Positions 55,665 to 64,000 of a stretch of DNA of 64,000 nucleotides are shown piece after piece. The first letter of the stretch is position 1. The number at the start of each line of letters is the position of its first letter. The notes below the pieces were generated by a model. It was not told the origin of the DNA, searched no databases, and was given only the letters and a program-made list of their open reading frames with translations. A program made the position numbers and the translations under genes. Origin of the DNA: Thelonectria olida (taxonomy: Eukaryota > Ascomycota > Sordariomycetes > Hypocreales > Nectriaceae); contig JAGPYM010000001.1 in NCBI GenBank assembly GCA_020736575.1, positions 3,844,001 through 3,908,000 of the forward strand, given 5' to 3'.

Positions 55665-56420
55665 GCTTACCGTGATCCAGGCTGGGTCGGTAGCGGTCGC
55701 GGTCTGCATATACTGCTCTCCAGAAAGCACGAATTTGTCATAGATGATTCATTCAAAGTTTCTCCCACAGAGACACTGTCGGGGTGCAAACCTCCAGGTA
55801 AACCTTCGGGAACAACCTGGCACGTGTCATCGCCTCGGCCTTCCTGGACGATCGCCGCTTGATGATAGAACCCCAGCGCTAGGGCCTTGCAGATGTTAGT
55901 GACGTAGTCAGTCGCTGTAACCTCTTGTGCCCTCAGATCTGCGTCGCCCAGCATGCACTTGGCCGACTGGAAACTGAGTGGCTGCTTTGCCTCATTGGGT
56001 GATGGTTCCGTCGCCTCGGATGTATTGCCTGTGGCTCACTATTAGCACCAGGGGCAGGTTTCAGTCACCATTCCATATACTCACATCGCTCTGAGCTGTT
56101 GCAAAGCGTCCAGGTAGACCTCGGGATAGGGAGTTGTAACAAAGTCAAACCTGCCCACAGCATTAAAGCTTATGGCCTTGAGAAGCAAGACTTCGGCTTT
56201 GACTTCGCTCTCGAGAATGCCTGGGACTGAGGAGCCAATCATCACCCGGGCGTCATCCTCTTGAGTGTAGAGCTTGAAACAAGTCCCAGACTTGGTACGC
56301 CCAACTCGACCAGCTCGTTGCGCAGCGGCCACTTCGAAATTGCCACAGTCGAGAGAGCTCCTATGCACTCGAGCTCTAGGATTGTGCCCGGGAAACTTGA
56401 CCAGACCTGGGTCTATTCCA
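55665..56420 (-). pseudogene. DEAH-box RNA helicase relic (Prp43/Prp22-like, C-terminal half only)
   Basis: The minus strand carries pieces of the second half of a DEAH-box spliceosomal-type helicase. 'GIDPGLVKFPGHNPRARVH' (after motif V) runs into motif VI, 'AAQRAGRVGRTKSGTCFKLYT', then 'PGILESEVKAEVLLLKAI' and 'LDALQQLRAM' of the winged-helix region. An intron-like gap follows, then 'QYIRGDGTITQ', an in-frame TGA (55992-55994) and 'GKAATQFPV'. Most of the ratchet domain is missing. Reading resumes in another frame with 'VTNICKALALGFYHQAAI' of the OB-fold region. It shifts again for 'IIYDKFVLSGEQYMQTATAT'. Motifs I to V, including the Walker A and DEAH box, are absent. With truncation, a nonsense codon, a deletion and frameshifts, this cannot encode a helicase. 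Confidence 0.8.
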
Positions 56421-56617
56421 GTGGTCAGTCATGTAAGTATTTATACTAAAACATGCCTGGGCGGGAGTGTGCCAGACAGGAGTGGGAGTAGACTAACCTA
56501 CTTTACCCAATGAATCATGTCCGCTTTGTTTACTATGAGTTGACTTATTTCACTACATGCAAAAAAAGGCGTAATGATATAAGACACTGTCATTGAGTTA
56601 TACTGGAACCGTGAAGT

Positions 56618-57526
56618 TCAGACTATCGGCTTAAAAAACCCCGCAATCTCTTCCACTGTAGGATTAACATAATCCTCCTGGTCGTAGAAATCTATGTGTC
56701 CACCGTTAGGCATGATAACCTTCTTTAACCCTTTATTCTTTCCATCGAGGACCTTGAAGAGCGTCTCTGTGTGCCACCTCGTGCTTGCTTTCTCGCCCGC
56801 GACTATGAGCACAGGCTGGGTGAGGTAAACATCGACAAAGTGCCACGGATCGAAGTTCATAAGTAGTTACATTGACCGAAGGAGCATCTTGTTTGGCGAG
56901 TTCGGATGTTGTGCCCGTGGCGTTAGGTACTATTCGTATGTGTCTCGAGTGTCTTTTGTCGGGTTTTCGTTCAAGGTAGGAGACACAATTGGGACAGTGA
57001 CTGATTCGCCTCCATCCGCCTCAGCCTGCAAAGCCTGGACGACTTGGTCTAATACGGCAGCAACTTTCTCGGCTGGGTCATCGTTACCACTACGTCCGAG
57101 GCGGATGCCGTAAACCATGCTGACAGCGCTGACGACGGCGACAGCCTTGAAACGGTGGTCACCTTTGGTAGCGGCAACAGCATACCCACCGTATGCGCAG
57201 ATGCCGACGATGCCAATGCGGTTGACGTCGACGTAATCAAGTAGTTGGAGGTAGTCTGCCACAGCAGACGCATCTGTCACGCTTGCTGCCGGATCCTCAA
57301 GATAACGAGGCAATCTTTCCGATTCGCCTTGCTGGGATGCATCGTAGCATATAGTGACATAGCCCTGCTGGGAATGCTTTTTGGCATACGTGCTGGCAGC
57401 CTGCTCTTTTACGCCTCTAGTAGGGTGAACAATAACTAGACCTGGAGCCTTGGTGGAAAGGGACGATGGCTTGAAAACCAAGCCAGCGAGCTTGATAGAT
57501 CCTTTGACGATCGAGACTGCCGACAT
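56618..57526 (-). pseudogene. alpha/beta-hydrolase (YcjY/dienelactone-hydrolase-like) pseudogene with two in-frame stops
   Basis: One continuous reading frame covers a complete alpha/beta-hydrolase of about 302 codons but is cut by TAG at 56930-56932 and TAA at 56867-56869, 21 codons apart. Before the stops it reads 'KAPGLVIVHPTRGVKEQAAS', then 'GYVTICYDASQQGES', and the nucleophile elbow 'GICAYGGYA' (Cys or Ser type elbow of this subfamily). Between the stops is 'YLTPRAQHPNSPNKMLLRS', clearly conserved coding sequence, not an intron. After them 'LTQPVLIVAGEKA' and 'MPNGGHIDFYDQ' supply the remaining catalytic-side segments (the His). No donor/acceptor pair removes both stops without deleting conserved residues. 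Because the frame is otherwise undamaged, inactivation seems recent. The start would be ATG 57526. Confidence 0.82.
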
Positions 57527-57927
57527 GATCGTGACTTTCGGTGAGAATGAGTTCCGGTGAGAGTTTAGAGTTTGCAATACAACAGTGCTAATCATGGCTA
57601 GTTTGTCATTAGGGGCAGCAGACTGTAGCTAGAGGATTGAGGTGCTAACTCGTACAGCGACTGTCACTGTGACCTCTCCAAGTAATAGCAAGCGGGAGGC
57701 TATGTGTAAGGTAGTTAACTATAGCACGGATTGTCCAAGTAGGACTACCCGAGAGGTACGCCTTAATAAATAAATAAACTAATCACAATAAGAAGGTATC
57801 AAGGCAGACTTCAGACGTTCGAAAAATAGATATTACACTGTCTAATAGTTGCTCGCATCCACTGAATGCCTTTTTGATATAGCACGATAATTTGAAAGTG
57901 AGAAAGAGAATAAATATGAAACAGCCC
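57527..57927. other. intergenic
   Basis: 3' flank of the NmrA-like gene and 5' flank of the hydrolase pseudogene; AT-rich with 'aataaataaataaa' near 57764-57778. Nothing else is recognised. Confidence 0.55.
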
Positions 57928-59129
57928 CTAGCTGTGCTCCTTCTTGGCTCTCTTCGCTGGTCGCGACTCTGCCTCATACTCAGCCTCGTACATCTTGAAA
58001 AAGCTATCAGGTTCGGTAGGATGCTGTCCCGTGACATCATGGAAAGCTGTGGTTGATATGTAGTTCGTCTTTCCTTCCCGAACAAGGCTGTAGTATTCCA
58101 AGAGATACTGCTGCTCGGAATCGTCAAGATCGGTGTGGGATTTAAGAAGAGTCTTCGCTTCGGCTCTATAACTCCAGGAGTCAGTACCTATACACCGCAC
58201 AGGGGGCGTTGAGACGCACTCGGAAATATCTTCAAAGCTCATCTCAGTCTTCAGGGCTTTGCTAGCAGCTGCAGCAAGTTCTTCTCCGGCACAAAGCATG
58301 GGACCTAGCATTGATAGTGGTTAGACAATGGTTTGATCAGCGCAGCGAGTAGGAATTACCTGTGACAACCATCATTTGTCCACGATGCTTATCATCGAAC
58401 CCGTGTTTCCCTTTCCCGGTAAGCACGTGGGCGGCAACTTGGGCAACGTCCTGAGGATAGTGTCAGCCAGGGTCACTTGAGTCGAATAATGGGTTGTACC
58501 CCAAGAGCTACTGGAGCAAACTTGTGCTTAGTGCCAATCGGTAAGGGAAAGACGCCCTCTTCTTTGGCCTGTGGCGCGTACAATAGTAGATTCTCAGCAT
58601 AGAAGCCAGCCCTTGGTACATTTAGTCAAGCTGCCAGTCCCCTTCATGGAGGATCCTACCGAATGACGCAGGGAGATGTTCCCGTCGAAGTAGTAGCGTC
58701 GCCCTTTGCTTCGAGGACAATGGCCTCGAGGTCGATGAATTCTCGAAGACGCGGTTGTCGTCGTGGATCCGCATAGTCGCAACCCGCTGAACTGATAAGA
58801 CACACATTCGGAATCCCAGCCTTTTTCGCGGCACTGACCAGCTCTTCAGAGATGGTGAACTTGTTCTTGTGGGCTGGCGGGATCACACAAATGACGTCGC
58901 ATCCGGTGTCCTTCAACGTCTTGGTCATGGAACGGAGGCGGCCAGGAACATGTTTGACCAGGGTCGCTCCAATGCCCTTGAGCTCCTGCGCTCGTTTGGA
59001 ATCAGGATCCAGGGTCAAACCAACAACCGAATCGACTTTTCGGGAGAAGTCTCGGTGCTTTAGAATAAGCTCAGCGATGGTAAATCCCGTGTGGCCGTCA
59101 ACAGCCGTAATGCAGATATTCCGAGTCAT
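57928..59129 (-). CDS. NmrA-like NAD(P)-binding protein
   Basis: A short-chain-dehydrogenase-fold protein of the NmrA family, whose members are either redox-sensing regulators or reductases. Five exons (59129-58660, 58611-58500, 58450-58360, 58304-58220, 58165-57928) give 331 residues, normal for the family. The N-terminus 'NICITAVDGHTGFTIAELIL' carries a GxxGxxx nucleotide-binding loop, somewhat altered. 'DSVVGLTLDPDSKRA' is the usual NADP-type second strand. 'VICVIPPAHKNKF' and 'NVCLISSAGCDYADP' follow; the SSAGCDYA segment has no YxxxK catalytic pair, as in NmrA-type regulators. 'RAGFYAENLLLYA' across intron 1 and 'APVALGDVAQVAAHVLTG' across intron 2 are family hallmarks. The C-terminus ends with a basic patch 'RPAKRAKKEHS' that could be a nuclear signal. 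It appears intact although both sides are degraded genes. Confidence 0.88.
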
Positions 59130-60160
59130 TGCGAGGAACGTAGAATCGTGAGTTCACTGATAATAGGAGGTAAACTGTGAAGATGGCTTATTCCGACGAC
59201 CTAATACCGATGATTCATAAGCTTCTTTATAGACGTTTAACCATCACCTTCTAAAAAGCAGTTCGGATTTCTCAAGATCTAGTCGTCAATACTCAAGCCT
59301 ATGTACCCAATAAACCGGAATCGAGGGAGACGTCACACTTCCACAAACGCTCTTGGCGTAAGTGATGACGCCAAATGTGCGACATTTCACCCAGGGAGTC
59401 TACGACATGCCAATGACCAGCCAATGGCGGGAATGCGTTTTATTAAAGCATGTGAATGTCCATTCCAGACTCGTTTGGATGACACATTACTACGCATTTG
59501 TGACGATAATGCATCGACGTATCATCAGGCCACCGACGGCAACGGGCGGCTTGTTCTATATAATCCATGGACACAGGCATTGCACGAATTCTCTTCCAAT
59601 TCATTCTTGAAAGAGTTTAGCGGCGAAACGATGCGCTGGTAGCATCTACTGTCGCCGTTTAGTCGTGTGGTAGATTACGTTTAGATCGGGCCGCTGGGCA
59701 ACGACTTCATGACCGTTGCATTCAATGTCAGCATGAGTCGTTGTCGTGCCGTGAAACACATTTCCTAGAGGTTTCCTTGTCAGCGAGTTTTGTATGTGCC
59801 ATCTTGTCTGGGGTGCGCAAAGTATACATGAACTGCTCGGAGTGAGTATTTGACGTCATCGGAACTAAACTCAACCGTAGAGACATAATGTCTTCTATAT
59901 TGATAGCGCCGTGTTGAGCTACATGCCGATTAGAAATGTTGAATCATTGATGAATGCTCGGCGAGGAGACAGTTTGCTGTCTGGAGCATGCATTACACCT
60001 GCACAAGACTGGGTCTTCTATGCTCGGCTTTGGCTGACATGGCGCTGTGAAATCTATAAAAGGGATGAGATGCCCTCCTCAAAACTTCAGTACAAAAAGC
60101 GTATCAAGTAATCATCAAACTTCAAATAAGATATCTCAGAAACCAACATCTTTTGTCATC
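59130..60160. other. intergenic between divergent NmrA-like and TUDOR genes
   Basis: Shared upstream region of the NmrA-like gene (-) and TUDOR microprotein gene (+). Contains a TATA box at 60055-60062 for the latter. No gene is supported; the frames at 59301-59642 have no features. Confidence 0.5.
60055..60062 (+). promoter_or_regulatory. TATA box of the TUDOR microprotein gene
   Basis: TATAAAAG about 106 bases before the ATG at 60161, the expected place for a core promoter element of a strongly or conditionally expressed gene. Confidence 0.6.
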
Positions 60161-60494
60161 ATGGTTCAGTACGAAGAGGGTCAGAAAGTCCGATACAAGC
60201 CTGTCGGAGGTATGTCATGTGATGGTAGGGCAGGATGACTTTACTTACAATGACACTCAGGCCCTGATTCGAATACATCAGAGAGCACGGGAACCATCAC
60301 TGGTGTTTTAACCGAACCCGGAGTTCAGGCCGAACGAAATGTCCAGGCCAGTGAGGAGAAGCCGCGTTATGAGGCAAGAACTTGTTTGAATCGGTTTCAG
60401 TACCGAAACTAATCTCTCATGATAGATCGAAAATTCCAATACCGGGAAGGCTACCGCAGTTTACGAAGCGAATATCCTTGGTCTGGCTGAGTGA
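60161..60494 (+). CDS. hypervirulence-associated-protein TUDOR-type microprotein
   Basis: A 76-residue protein of the small TUDOR-like family named after fungal hypervirulence-associated proteins (DUF2945 type), also common in bacteria; biochemical function unknown. Exons 60161-60209, 60261-60373 and 60426-60494 join in phase: 'EGQKVRYKPVGGPDSNTSES', then 'GTITGVLTEPGVQAERNVQAS', then 'PRYEIENSNTGKATAVYEANI', ending 'LGLAE'. The order of beta strands (K-V-x-Y-K, G-x-I-x-G-V, P-x-Y-x-I-x-N-x-x-T-G-K, I) is the family pattern. Intron 2 uses a GC donor (GAG then GCAAGA). If unspliced, the protein would end early as 'PRYEARTCLNRFQYRN'. Too small for the usual gene callers. The divergent neighbour is an NmrA-like gene. 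Confidence in the family is high from the strand pattern. Confidence 0.82.
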
Positions 60495-61403
60495 TTGGAT
60501 CGCTGGATGATAGCATGGTTCAGTCCATGTTACCCATTCCGAATCCAGATTCTATGGGGCTGTGACGGAAAAAAGGTTCGCGTTTGCGAGGAACCATACA
60601 ATCAATACCTAGTAGGGAAAAGACGAGTATGTATAGAAAGAGGCATACGGCGAGGAATTCTATAGAGGGGTAGTATCCTTTATCCTACACTTCCTAAATA
60701 AATAAATAATACATTGCTCTAGAGCGCTGTTATTGCTTTCTCTTTCTTTATCTTTTTGAAGCGGAATTTATATTTTATAAGATTTCCAACATCACATAGG
60801 ACCATGATTCGGATGGCTTAGTCGGACCTCGTCCGTTTCAAAGATGGAGATCACTATTTGGTGCGTGCTGAGAAGGCTCCTATAACCGTAGTAAGCTGCT
60901 GCAGCGACTGACTGCTTCCATCTACACCTGGTTAGAGGATTCAAATGCTTTCATCGTCCTCGTTTGGGTGATTTGGTGACTGCTTCGCAGCTTTTACGAA
61001 TGCCTAATGAAGAGGTGCGCTGGGATTCCCACAACGAGTGGTGCGGCGCATTTCCGCAAGGGCATCCTGGAGAGCTTCCCGCTGGCAACGCATATTGAGG
61101 CCGCGTATGTGTCAGACACCGAGTCGTCGAACGCGATGACACAGTTAGCAATCCAAAAAGACCAGGGCTGGACGTACTATGTGAAGCTGACCGGCATGAA
61201 TCTTGATCTCATTCGGCCTTTCTCACCTCAGTTGCACAGACGACTCCTCCATAGGATTGATCTATTCATACTAGGTAGCTTAACGTATTTAACTGGTTCA
61301 TTATGATAGTAGATTGGCAAGGTATTTCTTATTGGGGTTATGTACCTAGGTAAGCTAACTATGCCGCGGTAGCTTGCGTAAAAATGACAATATCTAATCT
61401 ACC
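60495..61403. other. intergenic
   Basis: AT-rich 3' flank of the TUDOR gene (60690-60790, with 'aaataaataaataata') and 3' flank of the sugar transporter. A frame at 61007-61306 (+, 99 codons) has no recognisable features and is not called. Confidence 0.5.
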
Positions 61404-63100
61404 TCAGACATCCCGCACTGCAGGAATGACACCCATAGATTGCGCAGCTGTAGCCTGCATGATTTCTCTCTCTTCCTGGCCGCTGTTATCGCCGAAAACC
61501 TCATCCATCTGCTCCAGCGTTTTGCCCTTCGTCTCGGGGACCATGAGGTAGGCCCAGATCGCAGCAATCAGACACCAACTGCCAAAAAAGATGTATGTAC
61601 CGAATCCAATGGACTCAAGCATCTCAGGGCTAATGAGCCCTACAATGAAATTTGATAGCCAACAAGTTGCCGTACTCAATGCAACGCCCTTGGATCGAGT
61701 GGCCGAAGGGAAGACTTCGGACGGGAGGGCCCAGCCAAGAGGGGAGTAGGAGACTCCGTAAACCAGGATGAACATGAAAGCCATGGCAACAGCTGCCCAG
61801 CCAGCAGCACTATGGGACTCCCAGCTGTCAGAATAAAGGCCGACGAGAATGGCCATAACGCCCCAGGCGATGGCACCGCCAACAGCGCCCCAGATGGCAA
61901 GTGGTCGACGACCCACGAAGTCAATGATAAGGAAGCAAACAGCCACGGCAACAAGCTGAAGAATATTGAAGACACCAGACATAATGAGAGCCATTTCGTC
62001 CGACTGGCCAAGAGATGCGAAGAGTGTAGGGGCATAGTAGATGAAAGCGTTCACTCCAGAGAATTGCTGGAAGAACAAAATGCCGCAACCCACAGCGGTT
62101 CGGCGTCGGGTCTGTGGGTTGAAGAGATCGAGCCAGGTGACAATCTCAAGCTTAAGTCCGTGGACACCAGGGTGGCGGCGCTCAGTAATCGTCTTCTGGA
62201 ATTGCGCGTCCGCAACGATTCCACGGTACTCGGTCTGAACACGACTATCGGTGGTGGGGAGGCGGCGAAGCTTAGCCAAACTGTTGAGAGAATCCTCGTT
62301 GCGACCGACTAGAGCAAGCCATCGTGGAGAGTATGGGAAGAAGTTGATGCCAACGCCGACGATAGTGGCGGAGACCATCTGGAGACCAAAGGGAAGACGG
62401 AACGAGACCTCGCCGGCCATGTCGCGGGTTCCGTAGGTAATCCAAAAGGATATAACAACACCGAGGACAATAGAAACAGATTCGAGGACAAGAAGGGTAC
62501 CGCGGAGGTTAGGAGGGGCGATTTCGCTAATGTAGAGAGGAGCGCCCTATTGATAGTTTGTCAGTCACTATGTGAAGCATCTGTAGAACGATGGAAAAGA
62601 CTTACCATGGCAAGGGTGCCGACTCCAATCCCACCAATTGTTCGCCCGACGACGAGCATTGGGTAATTGACAGCAGCCGTCTGAATAATAGCTCCGATAT
62701 TGAAAATAACGACAACAACGACCAAGGCCCTCTTTCGAGAGATCTTGTCGGCCAACCAGGGCATCATGAAGCAGCCAATGAAGGCACCAAATTCTAGCAT
62801 ACCAGTCATCAAGCCCTTCCCGAAGCCAGTTTCGGCATAGGGAAAGGCAGAGTGGAACTGAGGCATGACATTGATGATGGAAATGACGCCCTGATCGTAG
62901 CCAAAAGAGAAGCCGCCAAAGGAGGCCAGAAAGGCGGCAGCCAGGACGAAGGGTGACTGTACAACACCAGCGAAGCCGCTGGGGCCGTATGAGACATCTT
63001 CGGCAAGATGGACGGGAAGCTCAGCGACGTCGATATTCTCGACAGTGCCGTCCTCCTCGTCGGAGAAGTGCTTCTCGTCCTTGGACTTGTAGTCGGCCAT
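61404..63100 (-). CDS. MFS sugar (hexose) transporter
   Basis: A proton-coupled plasma-membrane sugar importer by family. Two exons (63100-62606, 62546-61404) give 545 residues. After an acidic cytosolic head, TM1 region 'LAAAFLASFGGFSFGYDQGVIS' carries the sugar-porter start signature. 'MPWLADKISRKRALV' is the loop 2-3 motif (D-x4-R-K/R-x). 'VVGRTIGGIGVGTLAM' runs across the intron into 'GAPLYISEIAPPNLRG', the second sugar-transport signature. 'PYSPRWL' is a variant of PESPRWL. 'GILFFQQFSGVNAFIYYAP' is the classic TM7 QQ-GvN-iiYYaP substrate region, and 'DFVGRRPL' and 'PETKGKTLEQMDEVF' complete the set. Twelve hydrophobic segments fit by eye. Intron donor GTAAGT. The start ATG is preceded by 'caacc'. 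Specific sugar unknown. Confidence 0.94.
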
Positions 63101-64000
63101 GGTTGGGTTTGACTCTATCGTGGTTGGAGTAGTGGTCGAATGGTCTCGTACAGACAGTTGGGGTAATGTCCCATGAGAGGAAGCAAGTAAAGAGCAAAAC
63201 AATGCAAGAATGGACAACAGCAAGAACAATGCGCTTGAAGCTTGGGCTAGATGATGAAGCCAGAGGCTGTAGGTATGATGTCTGGAATGGAAGGGAAACG
63301 CCAGTTGAGGATTGGGAGGATCACGACCTTTTATAAGAAAACCAAGGAGAGGCAAGGGACGGGCATCAACCCCCTCAGTCAGTGAGGTTAGGGGCAAGAT
63401 AGCGTGGTCAAGAAGGGCGCCATGGCGATGTTGTTGCCCTGCTCCCCCACACAAGAAACGAGACGGATGCTTGTCCCCGCAAGTCAGGACACCCCCAGAA
63501 TTCCCCAGACGCCCCCCCCCAGACAAATTCTCCTCTCTTTACCAATGGCCAGGCTTTCTGGCATGCGTCGGGGGTTTGAAGGAGGGGCTGGGTTACCCTT
63601 GCTACAGAAGATGACGAAGAAGTTGAATGACGCCACGGGCCGTGAGGGGGCGCGGCTGCGAATTCTCTCGTCTGGCATTGGCCATTCCCAACTCTCAAGA
63701 CCATCCCAGCCCAAGCCTTGGCCTTAATTGTGCTGCCGGCTCGGCCTTTGTAGTATGGGTATGGGTCTTCTCGACAAGGGCTCCTCCCGGCGCCCCGTAT
63801 CCGTAGTAATCTGGAAAGAGAGCCTGGAGAAAGGGAAGAGAGCAAAGAATTGGAGAATACGACGAAAAATCCTGGAGAGACGCGCGGGGATTGCGGGGTT
63901 TAATCCACCCCCGACTCCTTGCTGCAAACGTCCGCCCGTCGTCCGGTACGTAATTGCTTGTGCCCCGATTCGATGATGATTCTGCTCATTTTGTGGATTT
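63101..64000. other. promoter region of the sugar transporter, to window end
   Basis: No gene is supported. GC-rich patches with poly-C runs (for example around 63511-63520) and several 'CCCC(A/T)C' and 'CCCCAG' motifs occur, which could include carbon-catabolite (SYGGRG-type) sites, but I cannot rank them by eye. Confidence 0.45.

Noticed and set aside
61007..61306. 99-codon + strand frame near the sugar transporter
   Set aside because: No recognisable features; AT-rich flank suggests non-coding DNA.
1..64000. tRNA genes, rRNA genes, intact transposons, CRISPR arrays
   Set aside because: Looked for B-box-like GTTCGA-type motifs, terminal repeats and regular spacers; isolated 'gttcga' matches (for example near 4355, 10640 and 14308) lack a paired A box or cloverleaf.

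Overview
The window is nuclear DNA of a filamentous ascomycete (Pezizomycotina, most likely a sordariomycete). The genes are widely spaced. Most carry one to seven introns of about 50-75 bases with GT(A/G)AGT donors, CTAAC-like branch points and YAG acceptors. Several families are typical of these fungi: a Zn2Cys6 regulator, DUF3176 and DUF8035 proteins, a GH55 glucanase, a GPI-anchored Ser/Thr-rich protein and a hypervirulence-associated TUDOR microprotein. I found no tRNA, rRNA, CRISPR array or intact transposon.

Layout. 0.8-2.6 kb: alcohol-acetyltransferase-like gene (+). 6.2-9.3 kb: eight-exon Zn2Cys6 transcription factor (+) behind a long pyrimidine-rich leader/promoter. 10.7-21.9 kb: housekeeping block, all minus strand: importin beta, 2-isopropylmalate synthase and a DUF8035 arginine-rich protein. 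A perfect Leu3-type palindrome lies about 400 bp upstream of the isopropylmalate synthase start. 24.3-27.6 kb: PLP-dependent ACC-synthase-like aminotransferase (-) and a prolyl-hydroxylase-like protein (+) that seems to lack its iron ligands. 28.0-42.0 kb: siroheme synthase, DUF3176 membrane protein, mitoribosomal Rsm22, a membrane-anchored thioredoxin, a secreted GH55 exo-beta-1,3-glucanase and mitochondrial lipoyl synthase, all minus. 44.4-44.8 kb: small GPI-anchored protein. A gene-poor stretch of about 4.5 kb follows, then an unrecognised Cys/His-rich protein at 49.3-51.2 kb.

53.5-60.5 kb is an accessory, decaying segment. It holds an RRM-domain remnant, a DEAH-box helicase relic, an alpha/beta-hydrolase pseudogene with two in-frame stops, an intact NmrA-like gene and a TUDOR microprotein. 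61.4-63.1 kb carries an MFS sugar transporter (-) with its promoter running to the window end.

Functional links are loose, as is normal for a fungal chromosome. Mitochondrial and cofactor metabolism recurs (lipoyl synthase, siroheme synthase, Rsm22, possibly dual-targeted isopropylmalate synthase and thioredoxin). There is no convincing biosynthetic cluster. The most interesting signals are non-canonical expression features (three GC-AG introns, in-frame AUG-less N-terminal extensions resembling mitochondrial presequences, an 8-nt first exon, a 28-nt last exon), the relic island, and the uncharacterised Cys/His-rich protein. Exon boundaries were placed by eye from reading frames and splice signals and may be off by a base or two.
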